The notes: generated by a model not told the origin, from the letters alone. A stretch of DNA of 64,000 bases from Anaerocolumna sp047777345 (GCA_047777345.1 JBKEEJ010000008.1:82366-146365), one strand, 5' to 3'; counted from the stretch's first letter, positions 52,348 through 62,579 are shown. Numbers and translations: made by a program.

Positions 52348-53325
52348 ATGCAAGAACAGTTATTAGAAGAATTAAAAAAAATAACGGATGAAGAAAAAAG
52401 AATTTTAGAAGGCGCCAAATCCATAGAGAAAGAGCGCTATATGTCATCTGAGGTAAATGTAATCGATGCGAAAAAATTGCTGGATCGCGGAAAGCTGATC
52501 AAGGTAAGAACCCATACACGGTTTATTCATTTTCCAAAACACACCCATAATTATGTGGAAATGATTTATATGTGTCAGGGACAGACCCATCATGTAATAA
52601 ACGATAAAGACATTATTTTAAAACAGGGAGATTTGCTTTTGCTTAACCAGACGGCAACTCAGGAAATATATCCGGCCGGGGAAGAGGATATTGCTGTTAA
52701 TTTTATTATTTTACCGGAATTTTTTGATTATACCTTAAAACTAATTGAAACGGAAAATCATATGTTAAGAGACTTTATTATCGATTGCCTGAGAGGAGAA
52801 AGTGACGGTACTTCCTATTTGCATTTTAAAGTTGCCGATATATTACCGGTACAAAATTTAATTGAGAATCTGATCTGGACTCTGGTAAATGAACAACCTA
52901 ATAAGCGCAGTATTAATCAGATTACCATGGGGTTACTTTTTCTGCAACTGATGAATTATATGGACCGTGTGGAAACGGATGAAAAAAGCGGACAGCAGAA
53001 ATTGATTATTTCTGTGCTTAGTTATATCGAAGAAAATTACCGGAACGGGGAATTGGATGCTTTAGCCAAAAATCTGAATTACAGCGTTTATTGGCTGTCA
53101 AAAGAGATTAAGAAAAGGACAGGCAAGACATATACGGAGCTGGTACAGGAAAAAAGACTAAACAAGGCTGCAGATTTATTGTCCAAAACCACCTTATCCG
53201 TATTTGATATCGGCATGGCAGTAGGATATAATAATTTAAGTTACTTTCACCGTATTTTTAAAGAAAAATATGGGGTAACACCCCGGAAATACCGGGCTTT
53301 GTTTAAAGTAAACGGGGCAAAATAA
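52348..53325 (+). CDS. AraC-family regulator of the rhamnose operon
   Basis: A 325-aa regulator: an N-terminal cupin-like ligand domain (HTRFIHFPKHTHNYVEMIYMC...LLLLNQTATQEIYPAGE) and a C-terminal double helix-turn-helix at about 215-320 (LSKEIKKRTGKTYTELVQEKRL, FDIGMAVGYNNLSYFHRIFKEKYGVTPRKYR). Directly upstream of rhaB and followed by its own terminator, it probably activates the rha operon in response to rhamnose. The N-terminal His residues fit the sugar-binding cupin. Ribosome site is poor. Confidence 0.87.
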   Translation: MQEQLLEELKKITDEEKRILEGAKSIEKERYMSSEVNVIDAKKLLDRGKLIKVRTHTRFIHFPKHTHNYVEMIYMCQGQTHHVINDKDIILKQGDLLLLNQTATQEIYPAGEEDIAVNFIILPEFFDYTLKLIETENHMLRDFIIDCLRGESDGTSYLHFKVADILPVQNLIENLIWTLVNEQPNKRSINQITMGLLFLQLMNYMDRVETDEKSGQQKLIISVLSYIEENYRNGELDALAKNLNYSVYWLSKEIKKRTGKTYTELVQEKRLNKAADLLSKTTLSVFDIGMAVGYNNLSYFHRIFKEKYGVTPRKYRALFKVNGAK

Positions 53326-53348
53326 ATAAAGGTAAGAGATGGCAAATA

Positions 53349-53384
53349 AGGACACTTTTTTAAACAAAAGGTGTTCTTTTTTTT
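53349..53384 (+). terminator. Terminator between the AraC gene and rhaB
   Basis: GGACACTTTT pairs with AAAAGGTGTTC (G-U at the base), followed by eight Ts. rhaB must therefore have its own promoter in the following 60 bp. Confidence 0.85.
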
Positions 53385-53451
53385 ATGTCTAAAACATTTA
53401 TAATTTTATTAAGAAATGAAAGCAGGTTTCATAATAAAGAAGGTGAAGAAA

Positions 53452-54855
53452 ATGCAACAATATTATCTGGCAATCGATATCGGGGCATCCAGCGGGCGCC
53501 ATATCTTAGCACATATGGAAGACGGCAAAATAAAGCTTGAGGAAATATATCGATTTCCCAACGGCATGATCGAACAGGATGGACAACTGGTCTGGGACAT
53601 TAACCGGCTTTTTCAGGAAATAAAGGCAGGAATGAAAAAGTGCGTTACACTTAAGAAAATACCGGTAAGTATGGGAATTGATACCTGGGCTGTTGACTTT
53701 GTATTACTTGATGGCGAGGGAAAGATTCTTGGAAATTCAGTTGCTTACCGCGACAGCCGTACCCAGGGAATGGATAAAATCGTTTATAAAGCAGTGGATG
53801 AAAATAAACTGTATGAAATGACAGGAATTCAAAAACAGCCCTTTAACACGATCTATCAGTTAATGGCAGTTAAGGAAAGTAAGCCGGAGTATTTGGCAAA
53901 GGCAAAGAAAATGCTTATGATTCCGGATTATTTTCATTACCGGTTAACAGGAAAGACCGTAACTGAATATACCAATGCGACTACCACCCAGCTAGTAGAT
54001 CCGAAGACAAAGGACTGGAACTGGGATTTAATACAATTACTGAAATATCCAAAAAATATTTTTCAGCCTATCCGGATGCCAGGTTATGAACTGGGTGAAT
54101 TATCCGAAGAGATTCAAAAGGAAGTAGGTTTTAACTGTAAAGTGGTTTTACCCGCAACCCATGATACGGCATCAGCAGTTATGGCAGTTCCAAGCAATCA
54201 GGAAGATATCCTTTATATCAGTTCCGGTACCTGGTCATTAATGGGAACGGAATTAAAGGAAGCCAATTGTTCTTTGGAAAGTAAAAAATATAACTTTACC
54301 AATGAAGGAGGTTATGATTATCGGTTCCGTTATCTGAAAAATATTATGGGCTTATGGATGATACAAAATGTGAAAAAGGAAATGGGTGAAAATATTTCAT
54401 ACGGGGAATTGTGTGAAAAAGCTGCGAAGGAAAACATATCGTCCATAGTAAATTGCAATGACGTCCGTTTTCTGGCCCCAAAAAGTATGCACAAAGAAAT
54501 CCAGCTTGCATGTAAAGAAAGCGGACAAAAGGTGCCGGAAACTTTATGGCAGGTGGCAGCAGTGGTGTACCAAAGCTTAGCCCATTGTTACGGCGAAACC
54601 ATCCAGGAAATTGAGAATACAACGGGAAAAGTTTTTCAGCAGATTCATGTAATTGGCGGTGGTTCTCTGGCAAGCTATTTAAATGATTTAACTGCAAAAG
54701 CCACGGGTAAAACCGTATACGCGGGACCGGTTGAGGCAACCGCAATTGGAAATATTGCTGCCCAGATGATTGCTGCAAAAGAACTGGGCAATCTGCAAGA
54801 AGCCAGGGCATGTATTGCAAATTCATTTGAACTTAGCGTTTATAAAAGCAAGTAA
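53452..54855 (+). CDS. rhaB: Rhamnulokinase
   Basis: A 467-aa FGGY-family kinase that phosphorylates L-rhamnulose at C1. The N-terminal ATPase motif IDIGASSGRHIL, GIDTWAVDFVLLD, YRDSRT, ATHDTASAV, YISSGTWSLMG and the second ATP-site IHVIGGGS are present. Length fits RhaB (about 465-490). The ATG at 53452 has AAGGTGAAG upstream; the frame is open 12 codons further up without a ribosome site. The next gene, rhaA, is 359 bp away with an unusual repeat in between. Confidence 0.92.
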   Translation: MQQYYLAIDIGASSGRHILAHMEDGKIKLEEIYRFPNGMIEQDGQLVWDINRLFQEIKAGMKKCVTLKKIPVSMGIDTWAVDFVLLDGEGKILGNSVAYRDSRTQGMDKIVYKAVDENKLYEMTGIQKQPFNTIYQLMAVKESKPEYLAKAKKMLMIPDYFHYRLTGKTVTEYTNATTTQLVDPKTKDWNWDLIQLLKYPKNIFQPIRMPGYELGELSEEIQKEVGFNCKVVLPATHDTASAVMAVPSNQEDILYISSGTWSLMGTELKEANCSLESKKYNFTNEGGYDYRFRYLKNIMGLWMIQNVKKEMGENISYGELCEKAAKENISSIVNCNDVRFLAPKSMHKEIQLACKESGQKVPETLWQVAAVVYQSLAHCYGETIQEIENTTGKVFQQIHVIGGGSLASYLNDLTAKATGKTVYAGPVEATAIGNIAAQMIAAKELGNLQEARACIANSFELSVYKSK

Positions 54856-54884
54856 AATTTTAACCCAATCATGGGAATCCAAAA

Positions 54885-55195
54885 CTTGAAACAGCCAAAA
54901 AATAACCAAAAACGAAAAGCAGATTCCTAAAATCAAAACAACCTAAAATTGAAGCTGCCTAAAACAAGAACAACCTAAAAATTGAAACTGCCTAATACAA
55001 GAAACTACCGAAAATTAAAACAGCCTTAAAAAACAGGAGACAGATTAAAACTTGAAACTATCCAAAAGTCGAAACAATCTAAAAATCAACATTACAGTCC
55101 AACATTCAGATAACTGCTAAAAGGAAACTAAATTAACAAATAAGCTGCAAATAAGCCAAATTACTAAAACTGGAAAAATACTGAAACATTGAAAA
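54885..55195 (+). repeat. Degenerate 16-17-bp tandem repeat between rhaB and rhaA
   Basis: About 13 imperfect copies of a unit near CCTAAAANTNGAAACNR, A- and C-rich with very little T and G, so the RNA would be unstructured. No coding frame. It could be a decayed minisatellite or a spacer keeping the rhaA ribosome site free. The array ends just before GGAGG of rhaA. Confidence 0.6.
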
Positions 55196-55214
55196 TTAAG
55201 TGGAGGTTATGAGT

Positions 55215-56459
55215 ATGAAAGAAAGATTTGAGTATGCAAAACAGAAATATGCAGCTCTTGGTGTAGACGTAGAGGCAGCGATTGAGCGCTTAAAAGAAAT
55301 TCCCGTATCTTTACATTGCTGGCAAGGGGATGATGTGACGGGTTTTGACTATGATGGACCTTTAACCGGAGGAATTCAGGCTACGGGAAATTACATGGGA
55401 AGAGCCAAAACTCCGGAACAACTGATGCAGGATATGGATTTTGCAATGAGCCTGATGCCTGGAAAGAAGAAATTAAATTTACATGCTTGCTATGCAATTT
55501 TTGATGATGGTGAATTTGTTGATCGTGACAAGTTAGAACCAAAACATTTTGCAAAATGGGTGGAGTTTGCCAAAGAAAAAGGTTTGGGCATAGATTTTAA
55601 CCCCACATTTTTCTCCCATCCAAAGGTAAAGGATGGTCTAACCTTGTCAAGTCCCTGTGAAGACATCAGAAAGTTCTGGATTGAGCATGGAAAGGCATGT
55701 ATCCGAATATCTGAGTATTTTGCCAAAGAAACCGGAATCCCGTGTGTTATGAATATCTGGACGGGAGACGGTTACAAGGATATTCCGGCTGACAGAATGG
55801 GGCCCAGAATGCGCTATAAAGAATCAATAGAAGAAATCTTATCCGAACCTTTTGATAAAAATCTGGTAAAACCTTGCATTGAGTCAAAAGTCTTTGGCAT
55901 TGGTGTGGAATCCTATACGGTTGGATCCGCTGAGTTTGCTTTATTATTTGCAGCTTCCCATAAAGGGTGTCTGCCGCTTATGGATAACGGACATTATCAT
56001 CCTACCGAAATGGTATCCGATAAAATACCTGCTCTTTTATGCTATTTTCCTGAAATTGCATTACATATTACAAGGCCGGTTCGCTGGGACAGTGATCATG
56101 TACTTTTATTTGATGACGAAACAAGAGAAATGGCAAAAGAAATTGTCCGTTGCGATGCCCTGGACCGGGTTTACATGGCATTAGACTATTTTGATGCAAG
56201 CATTAATCGTATCAGCGCATGGGTGGTTGGTTTCAGAAGCTGGCAGAAGGCCTTGCTTTATGCATTATGTACGCCACATAAGTTACTTACGGAATTACAA
56301 AACGAAAATAATATGACAAAATTAATGATGCTACAGGAAGAGTTAAAAGTTTATCCTTTCAGTGATGTATGGGATGAGTATTGCGACAGATGCGGAGTAG
56401 ATAAAGATTGGTTTTCCCATATAGAAAAATATGAAAAAGAAGTACTGGCTTTAAGATAA
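55215..56459 (+). CDS. rhaA: L-rhamnose isomerase
   Basis: A 414-aa metal-dependent isomerase turning L-rhamnose into L-rhamnulose. Typical segments: VSLHCWQGDDVTGF near the start, LNLHACYA, GLGIDFNPTFFSHPK, MNIWTGDGYKD, PLMDNGHYHPTEMVSDK and RWDSDHV, which supply the metal-binding residues. The ATG at 55215 is 8 bases from GGAGG; the GTG at 55200 and ATG at 55209 are less well placed. rhaD follows 13 bp downstream. Confidence 0.94.
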   Translation: MKERFEYAKQKYAALGVDVEAAIERLKEIPVSLHCWQGDDVTGFDYDGPLTGGIQATGNYMGRAKTPEQLMQDMDFAMSLMPGKKKLNLHACYAIFDDGEFVDRDKLEPKHFAKWVEFAKEKGLGIDFNPTFFSHPKVKDGLTLSSPCEDIRKFWIEHGKACIRISEYFAKETGIPCVMNIWTGDGYKDIPADRMGPRMRYKESIEEILSEPFDKNLVKPCIESKVFGIGVESYTVGSAEFALLFAASHKGCLPLMDNGHYHPTEMVSDKIPALLCYFPEIALHITRPVRWDSDHVLLFDDETREMAKEIVRCDALDRVYMALDYFDASINRISAWVVGFRSWQKALLYALCTPHKLLTELQNENNMTKLMMLQEELKVYPFSDVWDEYCDRCGVDKDWFSHIEKYEKEVLALR

Positions 56460-56472
56460 GGAGAAAGACACA

Positions 56473-57297
56473 ATGAAATTTTTGGATGCGGATTTTGTAA
56501 AAGGATTTATAAGAATGGCCAATGATGGCTGGGAACAAGGATGGCACGAAAGAAATGGCGGAAATTTATCCTATCGTGTAAAACCGGAAGAAGTTGAAAT
56601 GGTAAAAGAATGCCTGAATCCAAAAGAATGGCAACCAATTGGAACATCAGTGCCAAACTTGGCGGGTGAATATTTCCTGGTTACCGGCAGCGGTAAATTC
56701 TTTCGCAATGTAATCATAAACCCGGAAGATTCTATTTGCATGATAGAATTGGATGATAAAGGAGAGCAGTACAGAATTGTTTGGGGATTGGTTAACGGCG
56801 GAAGGCCAACTTCGGAATTGCCATCTCATTTAATGAATCATGAGGTGAAAAAGCTGGCAACCAATGGGGTTTATCGTGTGATTTATCATGCCCATACTCC
56901 CAATGTTATTGCATTGACTTTTGTATTACCCCTAAAAGATGAAGTGTTTACAAGAGAGTTATGGGAAATGGCAACCGAATGTCCCGTCGTATTCCCTGAT
57001 GGCGTGGGAGTTGTACCATGGATGGTACCTGGCGGAAGAGATATTGCGGTAGAAACAAGCAAATTAATGAAAGAATATGATGTGGCAATCTGGGCACATC
57101 ACGGAATGTTTGCGGCAGGTCCCGATTTTGATATTACTTTTGGTTTAATGCATACGGTGGAAAAAGCTGCCGAAATTTTAGTAAAAGTACTATCCATACA
57201 ACCGACAAAGCTGCAGACGATTCAACCGGATGAGTTCAGGGCATTGGCAAAAGATTTCCATGTGACTTTACCGGAGAAATTTTTATATGAAAAATAA
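56473..57297 (+). CDS. rhaD: Rhamnulose-1-phosphate aldolase
   Basis: A 274-aa class II (zinc) aldolase splitting rhamnulose-1-phosphate into DHAP and L-lactaldehyde. Motifs: RNGGNLSYR, ELPSHL, YHAHTPNVIAL (zinc His pair) and WAHHGMFAAGP (third zinc His). AAGGAG overlaps the end of rhaA, giving close coupling. fucO follows after 29 bp and takes the lactaldehyde. Confidence 0.94.
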   Translation: MKFLDADFVKGFIRMANDGWEQGWHERNGGNLSYRVKPEEVEMVKECLNPKEWQPIGTSVPNLAGEYFLVTGSGKFFRNVIINPEDSICMIELDDKGEQYRIVWGLVNGGRPTSELPSHLMNHEVKKLATNGVYRVIYHAHTPNVIALTFVLPLKDEVFTRELWEMATECPVVFPDGVGVVPWMVPGGRDIAVETSKLMKEYDVAIWAHHGMFAAGPDFDITFGLMHTVEKAAEILVKVLSIQPTKLQTIQPDEFRALAKDFHVTLPEKFLYEK

Positions 57298-57326
57298 TAG
57301 ATAATGAACTTAAGGAGGGTATTTTA

Positions 57327-58475
57327 ATGGTAAACAGATTTGTTTTAAATGAAACATCCTATCATGGAGCAGGAGCGATAGGTGAAATCGCAAAAGAGGC
57401 AGAACAAAGAGGATTTAAGAAAGCTTTAGTTTGCACGGATCCTGATTTACTTAAGTTTGGGGTAACCAAGAAAGTGACTGATGTGTTGGATAAAGCAGGA
57501 CTTGCTTATACGATTTTTTCAGATATTAAAGCAAACCCAACCATTGAAAATGTACAAAATGGTGTGGAAAAATTTAAAAATGAAAAAGCAGATTACCTTA
57601 TTGCGGTAGGTGGCGGATCTTCTATCGATACGGCCAAGGCCATTGGTATTATAATCAACAATCCGGAATTTGCCGATGTTCGCAGCTTAGAGGGAGTAGC
57701 CCCGACAAAAAACAAATCCGTACCAATTTTTGCAGTACCTACCACAGCAGGAACCGCAGCGGAAGTAACAATCAATTATGTTATTACGGATGCCCAAAAG
57801 AACCGTAAGATGGTATGTGTGGATGTACATGATATTCCTGTGGTTGCCTTTGTGGATCCGGAAATGATGTCTACCATGCCAAAAGGTCTAACAGCCGCAA
57901 CGGGAATGGATGCTTTAACCCATGCAATCGAAGGCTATATAACAAAAGGTGCCTGGGAATTATCCGATATGTTTCATTTAAAAGCAATTGAAATCATTTC
58001 CAAGAACCTTCGGGGCGCTGTTAATAACACGCCGGAAGGAAGAGAAGGTATGGCTTTAGGTCAGTACATTGCCGGTATGGGATTTTCAAACGTAGGCTTA
58101 GGTATTGTACATTCTATGGCCCATCCTTTGGGCGCTTTATATGACACACCTCATGGAATAGCAAATGCCATTATTCTGCCAACGGTAATGGAATATAATG
58201 CGGAAGCCACCGGTGAAAAATATCGCGAAATAGCGAGAGCTATGGGTGTGGAGAATGTTGATTCCATGACGACGGAAGAATACCGCAAGGCAGCCGTCGA
58301 TGCGGTAAGAAAATTATCCAGTGACATTGGTATTCCGGCTGATTTAAAAGGAATTGTAAAGGCAGAAGATATTCCGTTTTTAGCCCAATCTGCCTATGAT
58401 GATGCTTGCAGACCTGGCAATCCAAGAGATACCAGTGTGGAAGACATTAAGAAACTATATGAAAGCTTAATCTAG
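57327..58475 (+). CDS. fucO: Lactaldehyde reductase (1,2-propanediol oxidoreductase)
   Basis: A 382-aa group III iron-dependent alcohol dehydrogenase. NAD site GGGSSIDTAKAIG; iron ligands in the ATGMDALTHAIEGY, VHSMAHPLGALYDTPHG region. It reduces L-lactaldehyde to 1,2-propanediol, the fermentative end step of rhamnose breakdown. AAGGAGG precedes the ATG. No microcompartment genes are present, so propanediol is probably excreted. Confidence 0.92.
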   Translation: MVNRFVLNETSYHGAGAIGEIAKEAEQRGFKKALVCTDPDLLKFGVTKKVTDVLDKAGLAYTIFSDIKANPTIENVQNGVEKFKNEKADYLIAVGGGSSIDTAKAIGIIINNPEFADVRSLEGVAPTKNKSVPIFAVPTTAGTAAEVTINYVITDAQKNRKMVCVDVHDIPVVAFVDPEMMSTMPKGLTAATGMDALTHAIEGYITKGAWELSDMFHLKAIEIISKNLRGAVNNTPEGREGMALGQYIAGMGFSNVGLGIVHSMAHPLGALYDTPHGIANAIILPTVMEYNAEATGEKYREIARAMGVENVDSMTTEEYRKAAVDAVRKLSSDIGIPADLKGIVKAEDIPFLAQSAYDDACRPGNPRDTSVEDIKKLYESLI

Positions 58476-58562
58476 AGACAAAAAACATAACAATGGCAAA
58501 GCTTGTCTGTCGATAGTTTTTTAGGCAGGTAATAGTTCTGTGATAAAAGAGAGGAGAATTAT

Positions 58563-59915
58563 ATGGGATTTTCAAAAGATTTTTTATGGGGAGCTGCTTC
58601 GGCAGCATTTCAGATTGAAGGAGCTTACAATGAAGACGGGAAAGGCTTAAGCATTTGGGATGTGTTTGGCCATGAAAAGGGAAGAATCCTCCATAATGAA
58701 AATGGCGATATTGCCTGTGATCATTATCACAAATTTCGCGAAGATGTGGCTTTAATGAAAAAAATCGGATTAAAAAGCTACCGGTTTTCCATTAGCTGGC
58801 CCCGAATACTGCCTGATGGAACAGGAAAGGTAAATCCGAAAGGAATCGAATTCTACTCCAATCTTATTGACGAACTATTGGATGCCGGGATCGAGCCATT
58901 GGTGACAATATACCATTGGGATATGCCGTATTCGGTCTATAAAAAGGGCGGCTGGAAAAATGATGAAATATCGGACTGGTTTGCCCAATATGTAAAAGTT
59001 CTTGTAGAGAATTTTTCAAACCGCGTAAAGTACTGGATGACATTTAACGAACCACAGGTATTTATTGGATTAGGACACTTAACGGGAATACATGCGCCTT
59101 TTGAAAAAAATAGCGTTAAGGATATTGTTCATATGTCAAAAAATGTCCTCCTTTCTCATGGAAAGGCTGTGGCTACCATTCGTAAGTTCAGTAAGCAAAA
59201 TGCCAAAATAGGATTTGCTCCTACCGGAGACGTATATTTACCCAAAAATACAACGAAAGAGGAAATTGAGAATGCCAGGTGCAAATCATTCCGGTTGGAT
59301 CCCCATGAGTTTGTAATGGGCAATTCATGGTGGGCAGATCCAATTTTCCTTGGCAAATATCCGGAAGGAGCAAGCGAGCTTTTGGGTTCAGATATGTATA
59401 CCCTGTCGGAGGAAGAATGGAAGCTTGTAAGCCAGCCTTTGGATTTTTATGGTTTTAATGCGTATCAGGCTACCTGTAAACTGCCGGCTGATCCGGGGAC
59501 TTATGGCGACTATGGCTATCAGGGATGTCCACGGACACAGGTAAACTGGTTTATAACTCCGGAAGTACTTTACTGGTCTCCCAAATTTTTATATGAACGT
59601 TACGGAAAACCGATTATGGTTACCGAAAATGGTTTTGCCTCAAGTGACTGGGTATCACTGGATGGTTGTGTTCATGATAATAACCGGATTGACTTTTTAC
59701 ACAGATATTTACGCTGTTTAAAAAAAGCTGCCGAAGAGGGAATTCCAATTATCGGATATCAGGTTTGGTCATTGATGGATAACCTGGAATGGACATCGGG
59801 TTATGATCCCCGTTTTGGAATTATTTATATTGATTACCGGACTATGCAAAGAACCATAAAGGATTCCGGATACTGGTACCGGGATGTTATATTTACCAAT
59901 GGCGAAAACCTGTAA
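58563..59915 (+). CDS. Beta-glucosidase / 6-phospho-beta-glucosidase, GH1
   Basis: A 450-aa cytoplasmic GH1 glycosidase. Substrate-site residues WGAASAAFQIEGA, acid/base Glu in MTFNEPQVF and nucleophile Glu in IMVTENGFAS are present, with the aglycone-side SLMDNLEWTSGYDPRFG. No phosphate-binding Ser/Lys signature was identified, and no PTS gene is adjacent, so plain beta-glucosidase is favoured. Together with GH78 it could strip glucose after rhamnose is removed from rutinoside-type glycosides (inference). Ribosome site AGAGGAG. Confidence 0.9.
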   Translation: MGFSKDFLWGAASAAFQIEGAYNEDGKGLSIWDVFGHEKGRILHNENGDIACDHYHKFREDVALMKKIGLKSYRFSISWPRILPDGTGKVNPKGIEFYSNLIDELLDAGIEPLVTIYHWDMPYSVYKKGGWKNDEISDWFAQYVKVLVENFSNRVKYWMTFNEPQVFIGLGHLTGIHAPFEKNSVKDIVHMSKNVLLSHGKAVATIRKFSKQNAKIGFAPTGDVYLPKNTTKEEIENARCKSFRLDPHEFVMGNSWWADPIFLGKYPEGASELLGSDMYTLSEEEWKLVSQPLDFYGFNAYQATCKLPADPGTYGDYGYQGCPRTQVNWFITPEVLYWSPKFLYERYGKPIMVTENGFASSDWVSLDGCVHDNNRIDFLHRYLRCLKKAAEEGIPIIGYQVWSLMDNLEWTSGYDPRFGIIYIDYRTMQRTIKDSGYWYRDVIFTNGENL

Positions 59916-60014
59916 ATTATTGTATCGGAGAAGGATTTTCCATTTAGTTTAAAAAGACATCCCGCAGGTTTAAACAAAAGAAATTTACAAAAATTAAAGA
60001 AAGGAAGGATACTT

Positions 60015-62579
60015 ATGAGGATAGCAAATATGCGAACCAATCATATTGTTGAACCGATTGGTTTTATAACGGATTATATTACTTTTTCCTGGACTGTTGA
60101 GGATGCAGGTAACGCAAAGAAACAGCAGGCTGCCAGAATTAAGGTATGGGAAAAGGTGGCGCAAGGTGATCCCGTTTATGACAGTGGAATAGACCAGCAT
60201 GCAAACAGTGTTGATTATCCCGTTGAAATTAAGCTGCAGCCAAGGACCAGATACTATTGGGAAGTAACAGTATTTGGAGACAATGGCGAGCAGGCTGTGG
60301 GTATGAGCTGGTTTGAAACCGGAAAAAGAGATGAAGCCTGGGTTGGCAAGTGGATTACACCACAGCTTGATGCTTCGATTCAGCCAAAGATTGGGACAAG
60401 TTTTCAGGCAGAAAAAAATATCAGATCAGCACGGCTTTATATATGCGGACTCGGCTTATATGAAGTTTATATAAATGATATAAAGGCCGGCAATGAATAT
60501 CTTGCGCCGGGTTATCATTCTTATGACTGCCATCTTCAGGCATATACCTATGACGTAACGGATTTGCTGCAGACTGGAGAAAACCGGATCTGTGTCATGC
60601 TGGGAAACGGATGGTTTAAAGGACGGATTGGTTTTGACGGCGGGTACACCGATTTATACGGAGACAAATGCTATTTAATTGCTGAGCTGCACCTGACATA
60701 TGAAGACGGCACAGAAAAAGTAATCGCAACGGATAATCAATGGAAATCCGGTGTGTCTGCCATTGTTACAAGTGGAATTTATGACGGGGAAGTCTATGAC
60801 GCAAGGTTAGAACAGAAACCTATGGATAAGGGGGTTGTTTATGAAACACCAGACAAGTGTGGCAGGCTTTATGACCGCTACAGCCTTCCTATTGTTAAAA
60901 AGGAATCTTTTAGCCCCGTCCAATTAATTCACACGCCAAAAGACGAATGGGTTCTGGATTTTGGTCAGAACCTGACAGGATGGGTAGAATTTGATATTGA
61001 CCTAAAAGAAGGAGAATCCATTACCTTAACAGCCTGCGAAACCCTTCAGAACGGTTGCTTCTATCATGACAACTATCGTACTGCAAAGGCTGAATTTACC
61101 TACATATCAAATGGTAAGCCAAAGCACATCAGACCCCACTTTACTTTTTATGGTTTCCGTTATATGAAAGTGGACAGCACCGTAACCATCCGTAAGGAAG
61201 ATTTTAAGGCATATCATCTTCGCAGTGATATTGACCAGATTGGCTGTATCGAAACAGGAAATGCAAAGGTAAATCAATTGTTTTCAAATGCCTTGTGGTC
61301 ACAAAAGGATAATTTTCTTGATGTTCCTACGGACTGCCCCCAGAGGGATGAGCGACTGGGCTGGACCGGTGATGCTCAGATTTTTTCCAATACGGCTTCC
61401 TATAATATGTACGTGCCTGCTTTTTATCGTAAATATTTGTGGGACATGCGTGGAGAACAGGCCTTAGCGGACGGGTCGGCGCCAATTGTGGTTCCAAGAA
61501 TAAAGAAGGGAAATGGAGCGGCATGCGGATTTGGCCCATGGGCAGAAGCGGCTGTTATTATTCCATGGAATTTATATGTTCAATATGGCAGTGTTACTTT
61601 ACTGAAAGAAATGTATGACGGAATGAAAGCCTGGATTGATTTTGAGTATAAGCGGGAAGAAAAAGCAGGCAATCCATATCTGGTCAATGGCGGATTCCAT
61701 TTCGCAGACTGGCTGGCACTGGATAACCCCAATCCGGGACCTTTAGGAGCAACGGATCCCCTTTATATCGTAAGCGCATATTATTATCGGTGCGCTAAAA
61801 TAGTATCCGAAAGTGCAAGAATAATTGGTAAGCCGGAAGATGCGGATAAATACGATAAATTGGCCGAAAAGATTCTTTCCGAAATTCAGAAAAAATATTT
61901 TGATGAAAATGGAATTTGTAAAATTAGCACACAGACAGCATCTGTCCTTGCACTGGCTTTTGGTTTGTCACCGGCCGGAAAGAAGGCAGAAGCAAAGAAA
62001 CTGGACCAAAAAATAGAGGAGAACAACGGACACTTAAATACCGGATTTGTCGGAACCCCTATGCTTTGTCCGGCATTGTCAGATTCCGGATATCATTTCA
62101 GGGCGGTATCCTTATTGTTAAATGAAGATTATCCTGGGTGGCTGTATGAAATTAATCTTGGAGCTACCACAATCTGGGAGCGGTGGAATTCCATTTTGCC
62201 GGACGGAAGTATGAATCCGGATGGTATGAACAGCCTGAATCATTACGCATATGGAAGTATTGTGGAATGGATGTACAGCTATGTCTGCGGATTAAAACCG
62301 GTAGCGGATAATCCTGGCTTTAAAAAAGCCGTAATTGCACCTTTGCCGGACAAACGTTTTGGGTTTGCAAAGGCAACACTGAATTCTGCTGCCGGAACAT
62401 ATAAAAGCGGATGGGAATATAGCGAAGATAAGGTATCGTTTGATATTACCATACCCTTTGATGCACAAGCTGAGGTTATTCTTCCGGATTCATCCAATGG
62501 CTATGTGATAAACGGAAATGAAGTGACTAATAACAGAATGATACTTGGATGCGGAAGTTACCATATTTATGAAAAGTAA
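60015..62579 (+). CDS. Alpha-L-rhamnosidase, GH78
   Basis: An 854-aa multi-domain hydrolase releasing terminal L-rhamnose. N-terminal beta-sandwich domains (about 1-390) lead into an (alpha/alpha)6 catalytic domain (about 400-760) with DVPTDCPQRDERLGWTGDAQ holding the acid residues, then ATTIWERWNSI and a C-terminal beta domain. No signal peptide, so it acts inside the cell on imported rhamnosides. Ribosome site GGAAGGA. No transporter gene is in the window, so import must be encoded elsewhere. Confidence 0.93.
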   Translation: MRIANMRTNHIVEPIGFITDYITFSWTVEDAGNAKKQQAARIKVWEKVAQGDPVYDSGIDQHANSVDYPVEIKLQPRTRYYWEVTVFGDNGEQAVGMSWFETGKRDEAWVGKWITPQLDASIQPKIGTSFQAEKNIRSARLYICGLGLYEVYINDIKAGNEYLAPGYHSYDCHLQAYTYDVTDLLQTGENRICVMLGNGWFKGRIGFDGGYTDLYGDKCYLIAELHLTYEDGTEKVIATDNQWKSGVSAIVTSGIYDGEVYDARLEQKPMDKGVVYETPDKCGRLYDRYSLPIVKKESFSPVQLIHTPKDEWVLDFGQNLTGWVEFDIDLKEGESITLTACETLQNGCFYHDNYRTAKAEFTYISNGKPKHIRPHFTFYGFRYMKVDSTVTIRKEDFKAYHLRSDIDQIGCIETGNAKVNQLFSNALWSQKDNFLDVPTDCPQRDERLGWTGDAQIFSNTASYNMYVPAFYRKYLWDMRGEQALADGSAPIVVPRIKKGNGAACGFGPWAEAAVIIPWNLYVQYGSVTLLKEMYDGMKAWIDFEYKREEKAGNPYLVNGGFHFADWLALDNPNPGPLGATDPLYIVSAYYYRCAKIVSESARIIGKPEDADKYDKLAEKILSEIQKKYFDENGICKISTQTASVLALAFGLSPAGKKAEAKKLDQKIEENNGHLNTGFVGTPMLCPALSDSGYHFRAVSLLLNEDYPGWLYEINLGATTIWERWNSILPDGSMNPDGMNSLNHYAYGSIVEWMYSYVCGLKPVADNPGFKKAVIAPLPDKRFGFAKATLNSAAGTYKSGWEYSEDKVSFDITIPFDAQAEVILPDSSNGYVINGNEVTNNRMILGCGSYHIYEK

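Noticed and set aside
54885..55195. CRISPR array between rhaB and rhaA
   Set aside because: The repeated unit is short, imperfect and continuous, with no unique spacers and no cas genes.
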